Counted from the stretch's first letter, positions 9,212 through 19,173 are shown. The stretch: DNA of 64,000 nucleotides from Temperatibacter sp965603205 (GCA_965603205.1 CBFDCC010000005.1:186001-250000), one strand, 5' to 3'. Notes: generated by a model not told the origin, from the sequence alone. Translations and numbers: made by a program.

Positions 9212-9733
9212 TTACTTAGATAGATACTCTAACATGGTTTGTGCATCTGATACCTCAAATGGGTCTGTTTGGCAATTATCGCTATAGCCATCCTCTGAGA
9301 AAACCTTCTTGATTTCGCCATTATCAACCAGCATAGAATAGCGCCAACTACGCATGCCAAACCCTAGATTATCTTTATCAACTAACATCCCCATTTTACG
9401 CGTAAATTCGCCACTTCCATCGGGTAAAAGAAAGACATTCTTAACGCCCATTTGCTTGCCCCACTGATACATAACAAATGCATCATTAACAGACAGACAG
9501 ATAACAGTATCAATGCCTTGCGCCTTAAAGGCTTCAATATTATCCTCATATCCTGGAAGATGTGTAGATGAGCAAGTCGGCGTGAAAGCACCCGGCAAAG
9601 AAAATAAAACTACCTTTTTTCCAGCAAAAATTTCTTGGGATGTCAGCATCTTCCACTCAAATGGATTAGGACCGTCTAGCGCGTCATTTCTTACGCGGGT
9701 TTTAAAGGTAACATCTGGCACTGATCTAGTCAT
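9212..9733 (-). CDS. Prx5-type peroxiredoxin
   Basis: This thiol peroxidase of the AhpC/TSA superfamily, Prx5 subgroup, would reduce H2O2 and organic hydroperoxides in the cytoplasm. The active-site loop reads PGAFTPTCSSTHLPGY, with peroxidatic Cys54 and the supporting Thr51. A second cysteine in SDNCQTDP near the C-terminus is a candidate resolving residue. The 173-residue length fits a stand-alone Prx5 without the glutaredoxin domain seen in some hybrids, so glutathione or thioredoxin must come from elsewhere. A strong AGGAG sits before the ATG. It is a single-gene unit with its own terminator. Confidence 0.93.
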   Translation of the reverse strand: MTRSVPDVTFKTRVRNDALDGPNPFEWKMLTSQEIFAGKKVVLFSLPGAFTPTCSSTHLPGYEDNIEAFKAQGIDTVICLSVNDAFVMYQWGKQMGVKNVFLLPDGSGEFTRKMGMLVDKDNLGFGMRSWRYSMLVDNGEIKKVFSEDGYSDNCQTDPFEVSDAQTMLEYLSK

Positions 9734-9878
9734 ATCTTCTCTCCTGTTATATAATTATTGCCATCTATATGGCCCTTAGCAATAAGAATACACAACAGGT
9801 ATAAACCTGTAAAATTGATTTATACGATATAAATAATCGACTTATGTGATTAATGTGATTTGGACAGTTTCAATTCTT

Positions 9879-9908
9879 CGTCATTCGCGCTAAGGGGCTA
9901 GAATGACG
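9879..9908. repeat. Imperfect REP-like palindrome (CGTCATTC...GAATGACG)
   Basis: CGTCATTC and GAATGACG form an 8-bp inverted repeat around a 14-base centre. It sits 14 bases past the ppx stop with no T-run. The CGTCATTC ends are typical of dispersed proteobacterial palindromes. Confidence 0.45.
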
Positions 9909-9922
9909 GTATTGAAAAATAG

Positions 9923-11449
9923 TTATCTAACCACGATCTCGTAGTTTTTACCCAACAGACCAGCCAAGCGTTGCAGGCGTTTTTTCACGGTTTTATTGGC
10001 AATATCGCTGCAATCATCATCAATATATAGATACACCTTGCCTCCTTTGATTTGCAGATCGCTTTTATCCAGCATTGTCACAGTACCACCCGTTAGACGG
10101 TGACCAAGACGCAGTGCTGCGCCTAATACGCGCGCAATAAGCAGGTCATCCACGTCAAGCGATGGTGTCACGTCTTTAATTAATCCCTGATCAATAGCCG
10201 CGCCATAAGCCTCGTTCATAGCCACTGCCACATAAGCGCGGTCAATATGATCAACGCCGATAAAATTACCGTGTAAAATCTCTTCAACCGCTTTTTCAGC
10301 GCGGAAATCAGGGTGGCCGCGCCATGCAATATCGCTTAGCAAACAGACGGCCCTATGGAGACGTTCATGCTCAGCTTTTACGGAAAATGATTTGCGGTCG
10401 AATAATGGTCGCGTCCAATCATAGAGCTTATCAGCGTGAACCGCAAAACGACCACGTTCAACTGCTAGTTCCTGACATGTCGATAAAAATGGATCCTGCG
10501 CCTTAATATCATCTGGCATATTATCATAAACAACACCTTCGCGCAGCCCTAGTGACGATACAACAAAGCTTTTTGCGTCCATTGCTCTAATCGTCTCACG
10601 CAGCACAAGTGCAGCGATAGGCAAAATATCGCGACGGCGAGAGCTTAACTCATTCTTATAGGGTAAATCCTCGGGTTTTAGACGCGACAAGCGTTTGCAA
10701 TATACCGACATATCCTTAGCGCTCGCCGTATAATTATGAATGATTGGCAACGGTATTGAGCGCTCTCTTACCATCAGCTTAGCGATATTGCGCCAAGCAC
10801 CACCAACTAGGTATAGGCTCTTGTGATCTTTATGATTTAACCATTTCAACTTAGCTAATTCTGATCGTAGATAATCTTGCATCGCGTGACGATTATCACC
10901 AAATTTAGCCTGCAGGCGCAGCGGCCCAATAGGTAAACTAACGCATTTACCGACACCGTTAGCATCCATTATAGCTAGCTCTAATGACCCGCCACCCAGA
11001 TCACCCATGACACCGCGCGCGTTAGGCGCGCCGTGAATAACGCCAAGCGCTGATAGCCTGCCCTCTTCGGCGCCTGCAATAACACGGATAGAAATCCCTG
11101 CCTCATTTTTTGCCCGTTCAACAAAGGCAGGACCGTTATCGGCGTCTCGGATCGCGGCAGTGGCAATGGCATCAACATTTGTTATGCCAGCGTGCTTACA
11201 TAGTGCGCTATAACGTTTTAACGTCGATATGGCGAGATCCATCTCGACCTCGCCCATATTACCCGTTACGCCAACCTCTGTGCCTAATCCGCATAGTATC
11301 TTCTCGTTAAAGACCACATCAGGCGCGCGTTTCATGCCCGAATATACGACTAGACGGACAGAGTTTGAACCAATATCAATGACAGAGAAATAATCCTCCG
11401 TTTTAGAAACACCCTCATTTAGCGAGCTTGGAATTGATGACTGTGCCAT
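9923..11449 (-). CDS. ppx: Exopolyphosphatase (Ppx/GppA family)
   Basis: Ppx hydrolyses terminal phosphate from polyphosphate; family members may also hydrolyse pppGpp. The ASKHA-fold signatures are visible: VIDIGSNSVRLVVYSG (about 24-39) for the first phosphate loop and GDLGGGSLELAIM (about 150) for the second. A C-terminal helical region of the HD-like Ppx type (about 320-508) follows. At 508 residues it matches full-length proteobacterial enzymes. The start is four bases after the ppk stop, so the two are co-transcribed, which pairs polyphosphate synthesis with degradation. Confidence 0.93.
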   Translation of the reverse strand: MAQSSIPSSLNEGVSKTEDYFSVIDIGSNSVRLVVYSGMKRAPDVVFNEKILCGLGTEVGVTGNMGEVEMDLAISTLKRYSALCKHAGITNVDAIATAAIRDADNGPAFVERAKNEAGISIRVIAGAEEGRLSALGVIHGAPNARGVMGDLGGGSLELAIMDANGVGKCVSLPIGPLRLQAKFGDNRHAMQDYLRSELAKLKWLNHKDHKSLYLVGGAWRNIAKLMVRERSIPLPIIHNYTASAKDMSVYCKRLSRLKPEDLPYKNELSSRRRDILPIAALVLRETIRAMDAKSFVVSSLGLREGVVYDNMPDDIKAQDPFLSTCQELAVERGRFAVHADKLYDWTRPLFDRKSFSVKAEHERLHRAVCLLSDIAWRGHPDFRAEKAVEEILHGNFIGVDHIDRAYVAVAMNEAYGAAIDQGLIKDVTPSLDVDDLLIARVLGAALRLGHRLTGGTVTMLDKSDLQIKGGKVYLYIDDDCSDIANKTVKKRLQRLAGLLGKNYEIVVR

Positions 11450-11453
11450 ATAT

Positions 11454-13643
11454 TTATACGTCCCTTACCTGACTATCGTAATCAATCAACGGTGAAACAG
11501 GTTCCTCTTTACTGCTTGCCTTACCACGACCAGATAAAGAAGGGTTTGTCATAAAGTAATCATGTGTATTGAATTTATTATCATCAGTGGACTTAACGCG
11601 GGTATAATTACCGCTAGCCCCCTGTATCCATGATTGTTCTGTATCTTTTAAATTAGCTGCCATAACCTGCCCAATGATCTGATCATGAACGGTTAAATTT
11701 TCAATCGGCACAAGGCTTTCAACCCGACGATCAAAATTACGCGGCATCCAATCGGCCGATGAGATGAATACCTTGGCTGAATGAGAGGGCAAGCCACTTC
11801 CATTACCAAAACAAACAATACGACTATGCTCTAAAAAACGACCAATGATCGACTTAACAGTGATATTCTCGCTAAGGCCCTTGATGCCAGGCTTAAGCGT
11901 GCAAATACCCCGCACCACTAGATCAATCTTGACCCCATTACAGGAGGCCTCGTACAGCTTATCAATGATAGCGTTATCTAACAGCGCGTTCATCTTTGCC
12001 CATATGGCAGCAGGCCTGCCAGCGCGGGCGTGGGCTATTTCACCTTCGATATGATATATTAAGCGATCACGGATATTAAAAGGTGCCATACTAATTTTCT
12101 CTAACCCAACAGGCTCTACATACCCCGTTAGATAATTAAATAGCTTATTGCCGTCACGACCAATGGCCTGATTAGCAGTAAAGAAGGATAAATCCGTATA
12201 AATCTTGGCTGTGATTGGGTGATAATTACCTGTACCAAAGTGACAGTAGGTCTTTAATTTTCCCTGCTCTCTGCGTACGACTATTGATACTTTTGCATGG
12301 GTTTTTAGCTCAATAAAACCATAAACCACATGAACGCCAGCGCGCTCTAGATCTCTGGCCCACTTGATATTTTGCTCTTCGTCAAATCGCGCCTTCAACT
12401 CCACCACGGCCGTCACTGATTTACCATTTTCGGCCGCTTCTTTCAGCACGTTAATGATAGTTGGCTGTGTTCCCGCGCGGTATAGCGTTTGCTTTATGGC
12501 CACAACATCTGGGTCATTGGCAGCTTGTTTAAGAAACTGATGCACCACATCGAACGATTCATAAGGGTGATGGACCACAAAGTCTTTTGTAGCGATAGCC
12601 TTTAAAATATCGCCCCCAAAGTCACGAACACGCTCTGGGTGGCGCGGTATATAAGGCACAAACTTTAGCTCGGGATAATCATCAACGATTAACTGACTGG
12701 TTTCATCAACGCCCAAAATACCATCAACCAATACCACCGATGTTTCATCAGCATCTAGAAATTTAATCACCATCGACATCAATTCACTAGGCATATCAGC
12801 GTTCATTTTAAGACGAATCACACGCCCACGACGACGGCGCTTTAAGGCAGATTCAAAATTACGAACAAGATCTTCCGCTTCTTCTTCAATCTCAAGATCG
12901 CTATCACGCAACACGCGGAAAACACCTGTGCCTTCAACCCTGTAGCCAGGAAATAATTGATCGAGGAATAGTTCTAACAAGCGCTCTAAAGAAATAAATC
13001 TAACCCCGTCTCCAGGCAAACGGATAAAGCGTTTCACGTGGCGCGGCACTGGCAACAACGCCACCATTTCTTTCTCATCCTTTTGACGAATGAGCGACAA
13101 AGCCATCGTAAAGCCTAGGTTAGGAATGAAGGGGAATGGATGCGCAGGATCAACGGCAATAGGCGTTAAAACTGGGAAAATATTCTCTAGAAAATAATTC
13201 TCTAACCAACTACGCTCTTCACTCGTGACATCCTTTGCCTCAAGAACATTGATACCAACTGACTTAAGCTCAACAAGCAACCGTGCCCATGTGCGTTGTT
13301 GCTCCAACATAAGTTTATCGGCGTATTTATTGACCTTTGATAATTGTTTACTTGGGCTAATTCCATCATCTGACAGCGCATCTACGCCCGATGACATCTG
13401 ACCACGAAGCCCCGCGACTCGCACCATATAAAATTCATCTAAGTTATTGCCAGATATAGATAAAAACCGCAGACGCTCGAGCACTGGATGATTAGGATTT
13501 TCAGCTTCCTCTAGAACGCGCCTGTTAAAACGCAGCCAACTTAGCTCGCGATTTAAATATTTTTCACGCGCAGGCAAGCCTTTTATATACGCTACAATTT
13601 CAGTGCGCTCTCGCTCTTCAATATCTATATTAGTGTCAGTCAT
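11454..13643 (-). CDS. ppk: Polyphosphate kinase 1
   Basis: PPK1 reversibly polymerises the gamma phosphate of ATP into polyphosphate. The N-terminal domain begins with the typical YLNRELSWLRFNRRVLEEA (29-47). The catalytic core has His449 in ELKTHAKVSIVVRRE, matching the autophosphorylated histidine of E. coli PPK1, and GTGNYHPITAKIYTD at 471-485. A second conserved histidine is in FLEHSRI. The 729-residue length is normal. A non-conserved tail of about 45 residues ends the protein. It lies between hda and ppx in one minus-strand run, with only four bases before ppx. Confidence 0.96.
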   Translation of the reverse strand: MTDTNIDIEERERTEIVAYIKGLPAREKYLNRELSWLRFNRRVLEEAENPNHPVLERLRFLSISGNNLDEFYMVRVAGLRGQMSSGVDALSDDGISPSKQLSKVNKYADKLMLEQQRTWARLLVELKSVGINVLEAKDVTSEERSWLENYFLENIFPVLTPIAVDPAHPFPFIPNLGFTMALSLIRQKDEKEMVALLPVPRHVKRFIRLPGDGVRFISLERLLELFLDQLFPGYRVEGTGVFRVLRDSDLEIEEEAEDLVRNFESALKRRRRGRVIRLKMNADMPSELMSMVIKFLDADETSVVLVDGILGVDETSQLIVDDYPELKFVPYIPRHPERVRDFGGDILKAIATKDFVVHHPYESFDVVHQFLKQAANDPDVVAIKQTLYRAGTQPTIINVLKEAAENGKSVTAVVELKARFDEEQNIKWARDLERAGVHVVYGFIELKTHAKVSIVVRREQGKLKTYCHFGTGNYHPITAKIYTDLSFFTANQAIGRDGNKLFNYLTGYVEPVGLEKISMAPFNIRDRLIYHIEGEIAHARAGRPAAIWAKMNALLDNAIIDKLYEASCNGVKIDLVVRGICTLKPGIKGLSENITVKSIIGRFLEHSRIVCFGNGSGLPSHSAKVFISSADWMPRNFDRRVESLVPIENLTVHDQIIGQVMAANLKDTEQSWIQGASGNYTRVKSTDDNKFNTHDYFMTNPSLSGRGKASSKEEPVSPLIDYDSQVRDV

Positions 13644-13754
13644 AAAACATCTCGTTTAAAAGTCATGACTCTAAATAGCTTATTTCTGGAGTAGATGCCA
13701 AACACAATTGATAACAATCTGTATTTATTTAAGCTATTTCAGCTATTTATAAGG

Positions 13755-14423
13755 CTATTCGCCCTCAACTGCCATAGTTTGCAATACATCTCGCGCTAAT
13801 ATCTTTGTAATACGGGCCTTCTTAGCCAGTGCCGCTTTGTCAAGGGCATCGACAAGTCTCAGCGCCCCTGAAAAAGATCGCTCCATTCTTGGTAATAAGT
13901 AATCTACCAAAGTGAGGTCCACTTGTAATTGGCGATCAGAAAATAACTTTATAAAGATTGCAGATAGCAGCAAATCATCTGGGGAGGATATATACGTTAC
14001 AGGTAGAGTAGCCAGTCGCGACCGTAAGTCAGGCAGATCGACGTTCCATAAAGTTGGGGCACTGCGTGCGGTAAACAGCAAATGCCCATCAGTTTCCTTG
14101 GCCCAATTAAATAAATGAAATAGACAGTCTTGATCATAGTTTATAGCGTCAGCATCTTCGATAAATATGCAAGATTGATCCTTCAGCGTGACGGCCTTAT
14201 CATCTTGGGCTAGCATATGAGCACCAACACGCAAAGCCCAACTGCGTCCTAAATGTGATTTACCTGATCCTTCTGGGCCAACAAGCGCAACAGCGTGATG
14301 CGGCCACTCTGGCCAGCTATCGAGCATAGAAAAAGCGGCCTCATTTGATCCCGCCACCAGAAAATCCTCAAGCGCGTAGGATGGCTGATGATCTAATTCC
14401 AGTGGTATTTGCTTATGAGACAT
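13755..14423 (-). CDS. DnaA-related AAA+ protein (Hda/HdaA-like)
   Basis: This 222-residue protein matches the AAA+ domain of DnaA without the C-terminal DNA-binding domain. It has the P-loop GPEGSGKSH (49-57), Walker B CIFIEDAD (85-92) and a sensor-like region near RSRLATLPV. In alphaproteobacteria HdaA works with the beta clamp to stimulate ATP hydrolysis by DnaA and so prevents over-initiation. The N-terminal QIPLELDHQPSY contains a short QxPLxL-type clamp-binding motif at residues 5-10, which supports that role. It lies between a PerM-type permease and ppk, the usual place in this class. Confidence 0.85.
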   Translation of the reverse strand: MSHKQIPLELDHQPSYALEDFLVAGSNEAAFSMLDSWPEWPHHAVALVGPEGSGKSHLGRSWALRVGAHMLAQDDKAVTLKDQSCIFIEDADAINYDQDCLFHLFNWAKETDGHLLFTARSAPTLWNVDLPDLRSRLATLPVTYISSPDDLLLSAIFIKLFSDRQLQVDLTLVDYLLPRMERSFSGALRLVDALDKAALAKKARITKILARDVLQTMAVEGE

Positions 14424-14452
14424 AAATAATCCAGTTCAGTGCGGTGTAACGA

Positions 14453-15523
14453 CTAAGCAGTCTCTATATCCGATACATCAGTTTTATCAAGATCATAATG
14501 CTCTAGATATTTACCAATTAAGTGGCGCACTAACACGGCGATTGCCGCAGCCATAGGCACGGCAATTAATACACCGACAAACCCTAAAACCTCGCTACCC
14601 GCGAATATGGCAAATAACACCCATACTGGATGCAGCCTGACCTTATCACCGACGAGTTTAGGGGTGAATATTGCAGCCTCTAACACCTGAACCACAACAA
14701 ATACTAATAATACCATGCCAATATTGCCGCCATCAAAGCCCCACTGGCCAATAGCAACGATGGTCGCAACAAATGCCGCGAACAATGCCCCAACGAAGGG
14801 AACAAAGGCCAAAATACCTGCAAGGACACCTAACACTACTGCAAAATTTAAGCCGACCATATACCAGCCAACACCGTATAATATACCCATGATCAAAGAC
14901 ACGATCAATTGCCCGCGCACAAACCCAGCAAGCACCAAATCCATCTCAGTCATAACCTTGCGAATAGCGGGTGCCGCCTCTGGTGGGAGCCAATCATTGG
15001 CCTTAGCCACCATATGGTCCCAATCTCTGAGCAGATAAAAAGCCACAACAGGCGAGATTAGAATAAGTGTTAAAATATTAAAAATAGCCAAGCCATTACG
15101 CAATGCAGAACTGGCAATATCATTGGCGCGGGCTAGCACTTCATCACTAACGCCCGCGATCATACTGGCGGCATTACCATCAAATTTCAGGCCAAATTGA
15201 TCGTGTATAGAGGCAAGCATTCCGTCTACCCAAGGCAGCAGATTATCAATGGTTTTCGGCAATACGGCCGATGCCATTGCAAGTTGGCTTTTTAAAATGG
15301 GCCAAAAAGCGAGAACAACACCAGACATAATCATAAAAAATAACGTCAATACGATACTAGCCGCTATACCACGCGGAATGCTGCGCTCCTCCAGCTTATC
15401 TGCGGCTGGATCTAGGAAATAAGCAATGGCTAAACCAGCCAGAAATGGTAATAAAATGCCTTTGGTCAGATATATAAGACCAAAAAAGACAACTGAAGTT
15501 GTTATCCATACCCACCTATTCAT
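14453..15523 (-). CDS. PerM/AI-2E transporter family membrane protein
   Basis: This 356-residue polytopic protein has about eight hydrophobic helices: one hairpin at the N-terminus (8-40), one near 58-80, then a long soluble stretch (about 85-145), and a C-terminal bundle (150-340). The pattern matches the AI-2E exporter/PerM family, including the PVVAFYLLRDWD-like segment and FVPFVGALFAAF. Transported substrates vary in this family (autoinducer-2, or Na+/H+ exchange in some members), so none is assigned here. The position between the DUF2066 gene and hda is conserved in alphaproteobacteria. Confidence 0.85.
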   Translation of the reverse strand: MNRWVWITTSVVFFGLIYLTKGILLPFLAGLAIAYFLDPAADKLEERSIPRGIAASIVLTLFFMIMSGVVLAFWPILKSQLAMASAVLPKTIDNLLPWVDGMLASIHDQFGLKFDGNAASMIAGVSDEVLARANDIASSALRNGLAIFNILTLILISPVVAFYLLRDWDHMVAKANDWLPPEAAPAIRKVMTEMDLVLAGFVRGQLIVSLIMGILYGVGWYMVGLNFAVVLGVLAGILAFVPFVGALFAAFVATIVAIGQWGFDGGNIGMVLLVFVVVQVLEAAIFTPKLVGDKVRLHPVWVLFAIFAGSEVLGFVGVLIAVPMAAAIAVLVRHLIGKYLEHYDLDKTDVSDIETA

Positions 15524-15545
15524 TGAGCGAATCCTTTTCCCATTA

Positions 15546-16655
15546 TTATTTTATATCCAGCATCCATACACCACCATACGGGCGAATGGTTAAGCCAGCC
15601 AGTGTTAAAGCCAGATCAAGCTGGTCACGCCTGCCCGTATATGACATATGAGCTTTGGTTAACGGCACACCGACTTCTAAAACAGTCCAATCACGCACCA
15701 ATGACATGTTTTTGACCGCGTCCGTTATTTTAACCAAGACTTTTAAGTCTATCGTTGGCAATACTAACTCAAGCTCACCCTGCACACCACTACTGATCAA
15801 CAGTTGTGACCGCCAAACACCATCAACCTCATCTAAAATTTTATTAATGGCTGCGACTGTAACATTCTCATCTGAACGACTTGCGGTGATCTCACCTTCG
15901 CCCGATGTACCAGTAGCCGTTAGATAATATTGATAATCCACCTGAGCAGGCAAATGCCCAATAGTAGCTTTAAATTGCGTTGATATTAGTAAGGCGCCAT
16001 CCATATTATAGTTTTTAGCCATTAGAGCAGCGGCCTCACTATCTTGCTCTAAGACTTGCCCATAACTATACATAAGCCGATCATCTAGACCTCCCTTGGG
16101 GAAGTTATAGGTTCGCAATCGGTTTTCATGGTCAACCAGCTTCCAAATAGAGGCCAGTATAGATTTCTCCATATCCCAAGCTTCGCCAAAATACTCATCA
16201 ACATTGTCACGGTGAGCGTGCAGTACGAGCAACCCCGTGCCTGCGCCCAACACATGGGGAATTTCCAGATCAGCTAACCACTGACTAACTGTCACAGGCT
16301 CAAAACTAATATTAATTTCGGCAATGTAGCGCCGACTAGACCGTTGTTCACTGACAATATCAATACCGCGCATCATAGATTGTTTCTCTGCCACACTCAG
16401 CGGCGGCAGGTTATGAAAGTCATCCGTCGATAGTATTTTGCCCATCAATCTATCAAAAGCATAAGATTCGGCCTTAGCTAAGCCTTTTTCACGTGCTTTT
16501 GACGCTGATTTTTCAGTTTCATCGATCTTAATTGCCCGAATTGTAAAAAGGTCATCAAGCGCCTCAGAATTACGTAAACCTTGCTGTGCATATGACTGCA
16601 ACGACAAAAGGGTCACAATGACCATAAAAAAAGATGTTTTTTTTACAAATCTCAA
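15546..16655 (-). CDS. Exported DUF2066 protein
   Basis: The 369-residue product starts with a clear signal peptide (KK, hydrophobic core, then SYAQQ, cleavage near residue 24). The rest resembles DUF2066, a periplasmic family without known function that is commonly encoded between purM and perM/hda. Visible features are a family-typical DDFHNLPPLS segment and alternating strands and helices; no catalytic motif is recognised. It is the first gene of the run DUF2066-perM-hda-ppk-ppx and is divergent from purM across about 157 bases that should hold both promoters. Confidence 0.75.
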   Translation of the reverse strand: MRFVKKTSFFMVIVTLLSLQSYAQQGLRNSEALDDLFTIRAIKIDETEKSASKAREKGLAKAESYAFDRLMGKILSTDDFHNLPPLSVAEKQSMMRGIDIVSEQRSSRRYIAEINISFEPVTVSQWLADLEIPHVLGAGTGLLVLHAHRDNVDEYFGEAWDMEKSILASIWKLVDHENRLRTYNFPKGGLDDRLMYSYGQVLEQDSEAAALMAKNYNMDGALLISTQFKATIGHLPAQVDYQYYLTATGTSGEGEITASRSDENVTVAAINKILDEVDGVWRSQLLISSGVQGELELVLPTIDLKVLVKITDAVKNMSLVRDWTVLEVGVPLTKAHMSYTGRRDQLDLALTLAGLTIRPYGGVWMLDIK

Positions 16656-16812
16656 CTTATTTGCCTTCTATAGTTCAATATTACCCATTATAAGCAAGCG
16701 AAATGATTACTAAAAGTATCTATACACTCTGCCCTGCATATCAGGCTAATGTATGGCAGGCTTTTATGATTGCCGCTAGATAGAATATTGTTTTTATACA
16801 AGAGAGCACCAA

Positions 16813-17910
16813 ATGACCGATAGTAAATCCTATACATACAAAGATGCAGGCGTTGATATTGATGCAGGCGAAGCCTTAGTTGAACGTATTAAGCCAATGG
16901 CAGCTAGCACAAAACGCGCTGGTTCTGACGCTGACCTTGGTGGTTTTGGTGGGCTATTTGATTTAAAAGCAGCAGGATATAATGATCCAATATTAGTTGC
17001 AGCAACAGATGGCGTCGGCACCAAGCTTAGAGTAGCTTTGGAGGCTGGCATCCATGACACCGTGGGCATTGATCTAGTAGCAATGTGTGTTAACGACCTT
17101 GTTGTACAAGGCGCTGAACCTTTATTCTTTCTAGATTACATGGCAACGGGTCACTTAGACGTTGATCAAATGGCTGACGTTGTATCTGGCATTGCCGAGG
17201 GTTGCCGTCAAAGTGGTTCTGTGCTTATCGGCGGTGAAACCGCTGAAATGCCAGGTATGTATAAAGGTGGTGATTACGATCTAGCTGGCTTTAGTGTTGG
17301 TGCTGCCGAACGCGGCACTCTACTCAATGGCTCAACAGTTGCTGAGGGTGATATTCTTATTGGCCTCGCTTCATCAGGTATTCACTCAAATGGCTACTCT
17401 CTGGTACGTCGCATCATAGAGGACAGAGGATTTGCCTATAGTGATCCTTGCCCATTTGAAGCAGGAAAATCTATTGGTGAAGCATTTCTTGCCCCCACTA
17501 AAATCTATGTGAAGAGTTGCCTAAAAGCGATACGCGCAGGTCACGTTAAGGCACTTAGCCATATCACAGGCGGCGGATTCTTAGAAAATGTACCACGCGT
17601 ACTACCAAAAAACACAGAAGCCGTTATTGACAGTAGTGCATGGGAACTGCCAGCGGTTTTCAATTTTCTGCGTGAGCAAGGTAATATTGAAACGCGTGAG
17701 ATGGCCCGCACATTTAACTGCGGCATTGGTATGGTGCTAGTAATAGCGCCTGAAAGTGTTGATGAAGCCATGGGTATTCTGACATCAGAAGGTGAAACTG
17801 TCTACCGCCTTGGTGAGATCATCAAAGGCGAAGGCAAGCCAACATGTCGCGTTAACGGCAAGGCTGGCACATGGGGTTCATCCACTGACTGGTCATCAAT
17901 AACAGAATAA
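16813..17910 (+). CDS. purM: Phosphoribosylformylglycinamidine cyclo-ligase
   Basis: PurM (AIR synthetase) closes the imidazole ring in de novo purine synthesis using ATP. Family signatures are present: YKDAGVDIDAG at the start, the GVGTKL motif in ATDGVGTKLRVA, GGETAEMPGMY, and GLASSGIHSNGYSLVR. The final domain carries HITGGGFLENVPR. The 365-residue length is slightly above the usual 345-355. It is followed after ten bases by purN, forming a two-gene operon for adjacent pathway steps. Confidence 0.97.
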   Translation: MTDSKSYTYKDAGVDIDAGEALVERIKPMAASTKRAGSDADLGGFGGLFDLKAAGYNDPILVAATDGVGTKLRVALEAGIHDTVGIDLVAMCVNDLVVQGAEPLFFLDYMATGHLDVDQMADVVSGIAEGCRQSGSVLIGGETAEMPGMYKGGDYDLAGFSVGAAERGTLLNGSTVAEGDILIGLASSGIHSNGYSLVRRIIEDRGFAYSDPCPFEAGKSIGEAFLAPTKIYVKSCLKAIRAGHVKALSHITGGGFLENVPRVLPKNTEAVIDSSAWELPAVFNFLREQGNIETREMARTFNCGIGMVLVIAPESVDEAMGILTSEGETVYRLGEIIKGEGKPTCRVNGKAGTWGSSTDWSSITE

Positions 17911-17920
17911 AAGGCTATTT

Positions 17921-18577
17921 ATGCGTAAGCTTAAAATTGGAGTTATTATCTCAGGTAGAGGCTCAAACTTACAAAGTTTGATCGATGCCTGTGCTAAACC
18001 AACTTTTCCTGCTGAAATTCAAGTGGTTATCTCTAATCGGCCGGGTGTATACGGCCTAGAACGCGCACAACTGGCGGGTATTAAAACGGCTACCATTGAT
18101 CATAAATCATTCGATGGCCGTGAAGATTTTGAAGATAGTATACAAGCCGAATTAGAAGCAAATGATGTAGAATTGGTATGCTTGGCGGGGTTTATGCGAA
18201 TCTTAAACGCAGAATTTGTCTCTAAATGGCGCGACCGCATGCTAAATGTACACCCATCTTTACTGCCTGCCTTTAAAGGATTACACACTCATGAACGTGC
18301 GATTGAGGCAGGATGCCGTTTCACAGGGTGTACTATCCACTATGTTGTACCTGAATTAGACGCTGGGCCGATTATCCTGCAAACAGCAGTACCAATCGCT
18401 GAAAATGACACATCAGAAACGCTAGCCGAAAAAGTCTTAGAGTATGAACATAGCATGTACCCAGAAGCCGTGCGTTTAATCGCAGAAAATCGCGTGCGCG
18501 TATCGGGTCATAAGGCACTCATTAAAGATATGCAGGTACCAGATACAGGGCTGATTAATCCAGTACCTCAGGTATAG
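17921..18577 (+). CDS. purN: Phosphoribosylglycinamide formyltransferase
   Basis: PurN transfers the formyl group from 10-formyl-THF to GAR. The N-terminal GRGSNLQSLIDA loop binds the substrate phosphate. LNVHPSLLPAFKG carries the catalytic Asn and His, and the VPELDAGPII segment holds the catalytic Asp. At 218 residues the length is normal. It starts ten bases after purM and ends 35 bases before a convergent membrane-protein gene, with no clear terminator between. Confidence 0.97.
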   Translation: MRKLKIGVIISGRGSNLQSLIDACAKPTFPAEIQVVISNRPGVYGLERAQLAGIKTATIDHKSFDGREDFEDSIQAELEANDVELVCLAGFMRILNAEFVSKWRDRMLNVHPSLLPAFKGLHTHERAIEAGCRFTGCTIHYVVPELDAGPIILQTAVPIAENDTSETLAEKVLEYEHSMYPEAVRLIAENRVRVSGHKALIKDMQVPDTGLINPVPQV

Positions 18578-18612
18578 AGACTAACTCAAGCTTATCTATT
18601 ACATTGCTATTA

Positions 18613-19098
18613 TTATTTCTCTTTGCGAAGACCTGCAAACATATCACTGCTACGCCACAGATGAATTTTAAACCCATGAAAAATAAAATATGGGATTACA
18701 GCAGAAATAATAAAAGCGAGCCAAACATGTGCGCTAGGTGCTGAAAATACAGCCATAGGGTCACTGTATACAATAAAATGAAATCCCCAATTCCCCGCGA
18801 ATGTACCAACCAATAAATGAACTAGAAAACCATTCCAGAGCTTATACTCTATTAAGTACATTATCGGCCCTCCGATGAAAAACATGGGTATAGAGCCAAA
18901 AATAAAAATAAAACTACTACTCATGACAAAGCCAGCCATGCTGTCATCGGCTAATATAGGAAGCCCGTCTGGAAGCCCCAACACATTAATTTTGATCAAC
19001 AACCAAGTGATCGTAAAGGCTGTAACAGGCGAAACAATCGATGCTAAAAATATTTTTTTAATAAAAGGAATATTAAGGTTCATAAAAAAGATTACCAT
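18613..19098 (-). CDS. Membrane protein of unknown function
   Basis: I do not recognise this 161-residue protein. It has about four strongly hydrophobic segments (roughly 16-36, 54-82, 88-108, 124-143), few charges, and a short basic C-terminal tail (RSSDMFAGLRKEK). This predicts a small inner-membrane protein with a cytoplasmic tail. No cofactor or transport motif is seen. The ATG has AGGCG upstream; a second ATG five codons later is also possible. It stands alone between purN (convergent) and ndk (same strand, about 110 bases and a terminator upstream). AT content is like that of its neighbours. Confidence 0.55.
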   Translation of the reverse strand: MVIFFMNLNIPFIKKIFLASIVSPVTAFTITWLLIKINVLGLPDGLPILADDSMAGFVMSSSFIFIFGSIPMFFIGGPIMYLIEYKLWNGFLVHLLVGTFAGNWGFHFIVYSDPMAVFSAPSAHVWLAFIISAVIPYFIFHGFKIHLWRSSDMFAGLRKEK

Positions 19099-19144
19099 GA
19101 AACGCCTATAAGGTAAATAATTCTCAATAGAATCACCCTGCGTA

Positions 19145-19173
19145 TAAAAAACCCCGCCAAGTTAATGACAGGG
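19145..19173 (-). terminator. Intrinsic terminator after ndk
   Basis: On the minus strand CCCTGTCA pairs with TGGCGGGG (8 bp, two G-U) around TTAACT and is followed by TTTTTT. It starts about 35 bases after the ndk stop. Confidence 0.7.
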
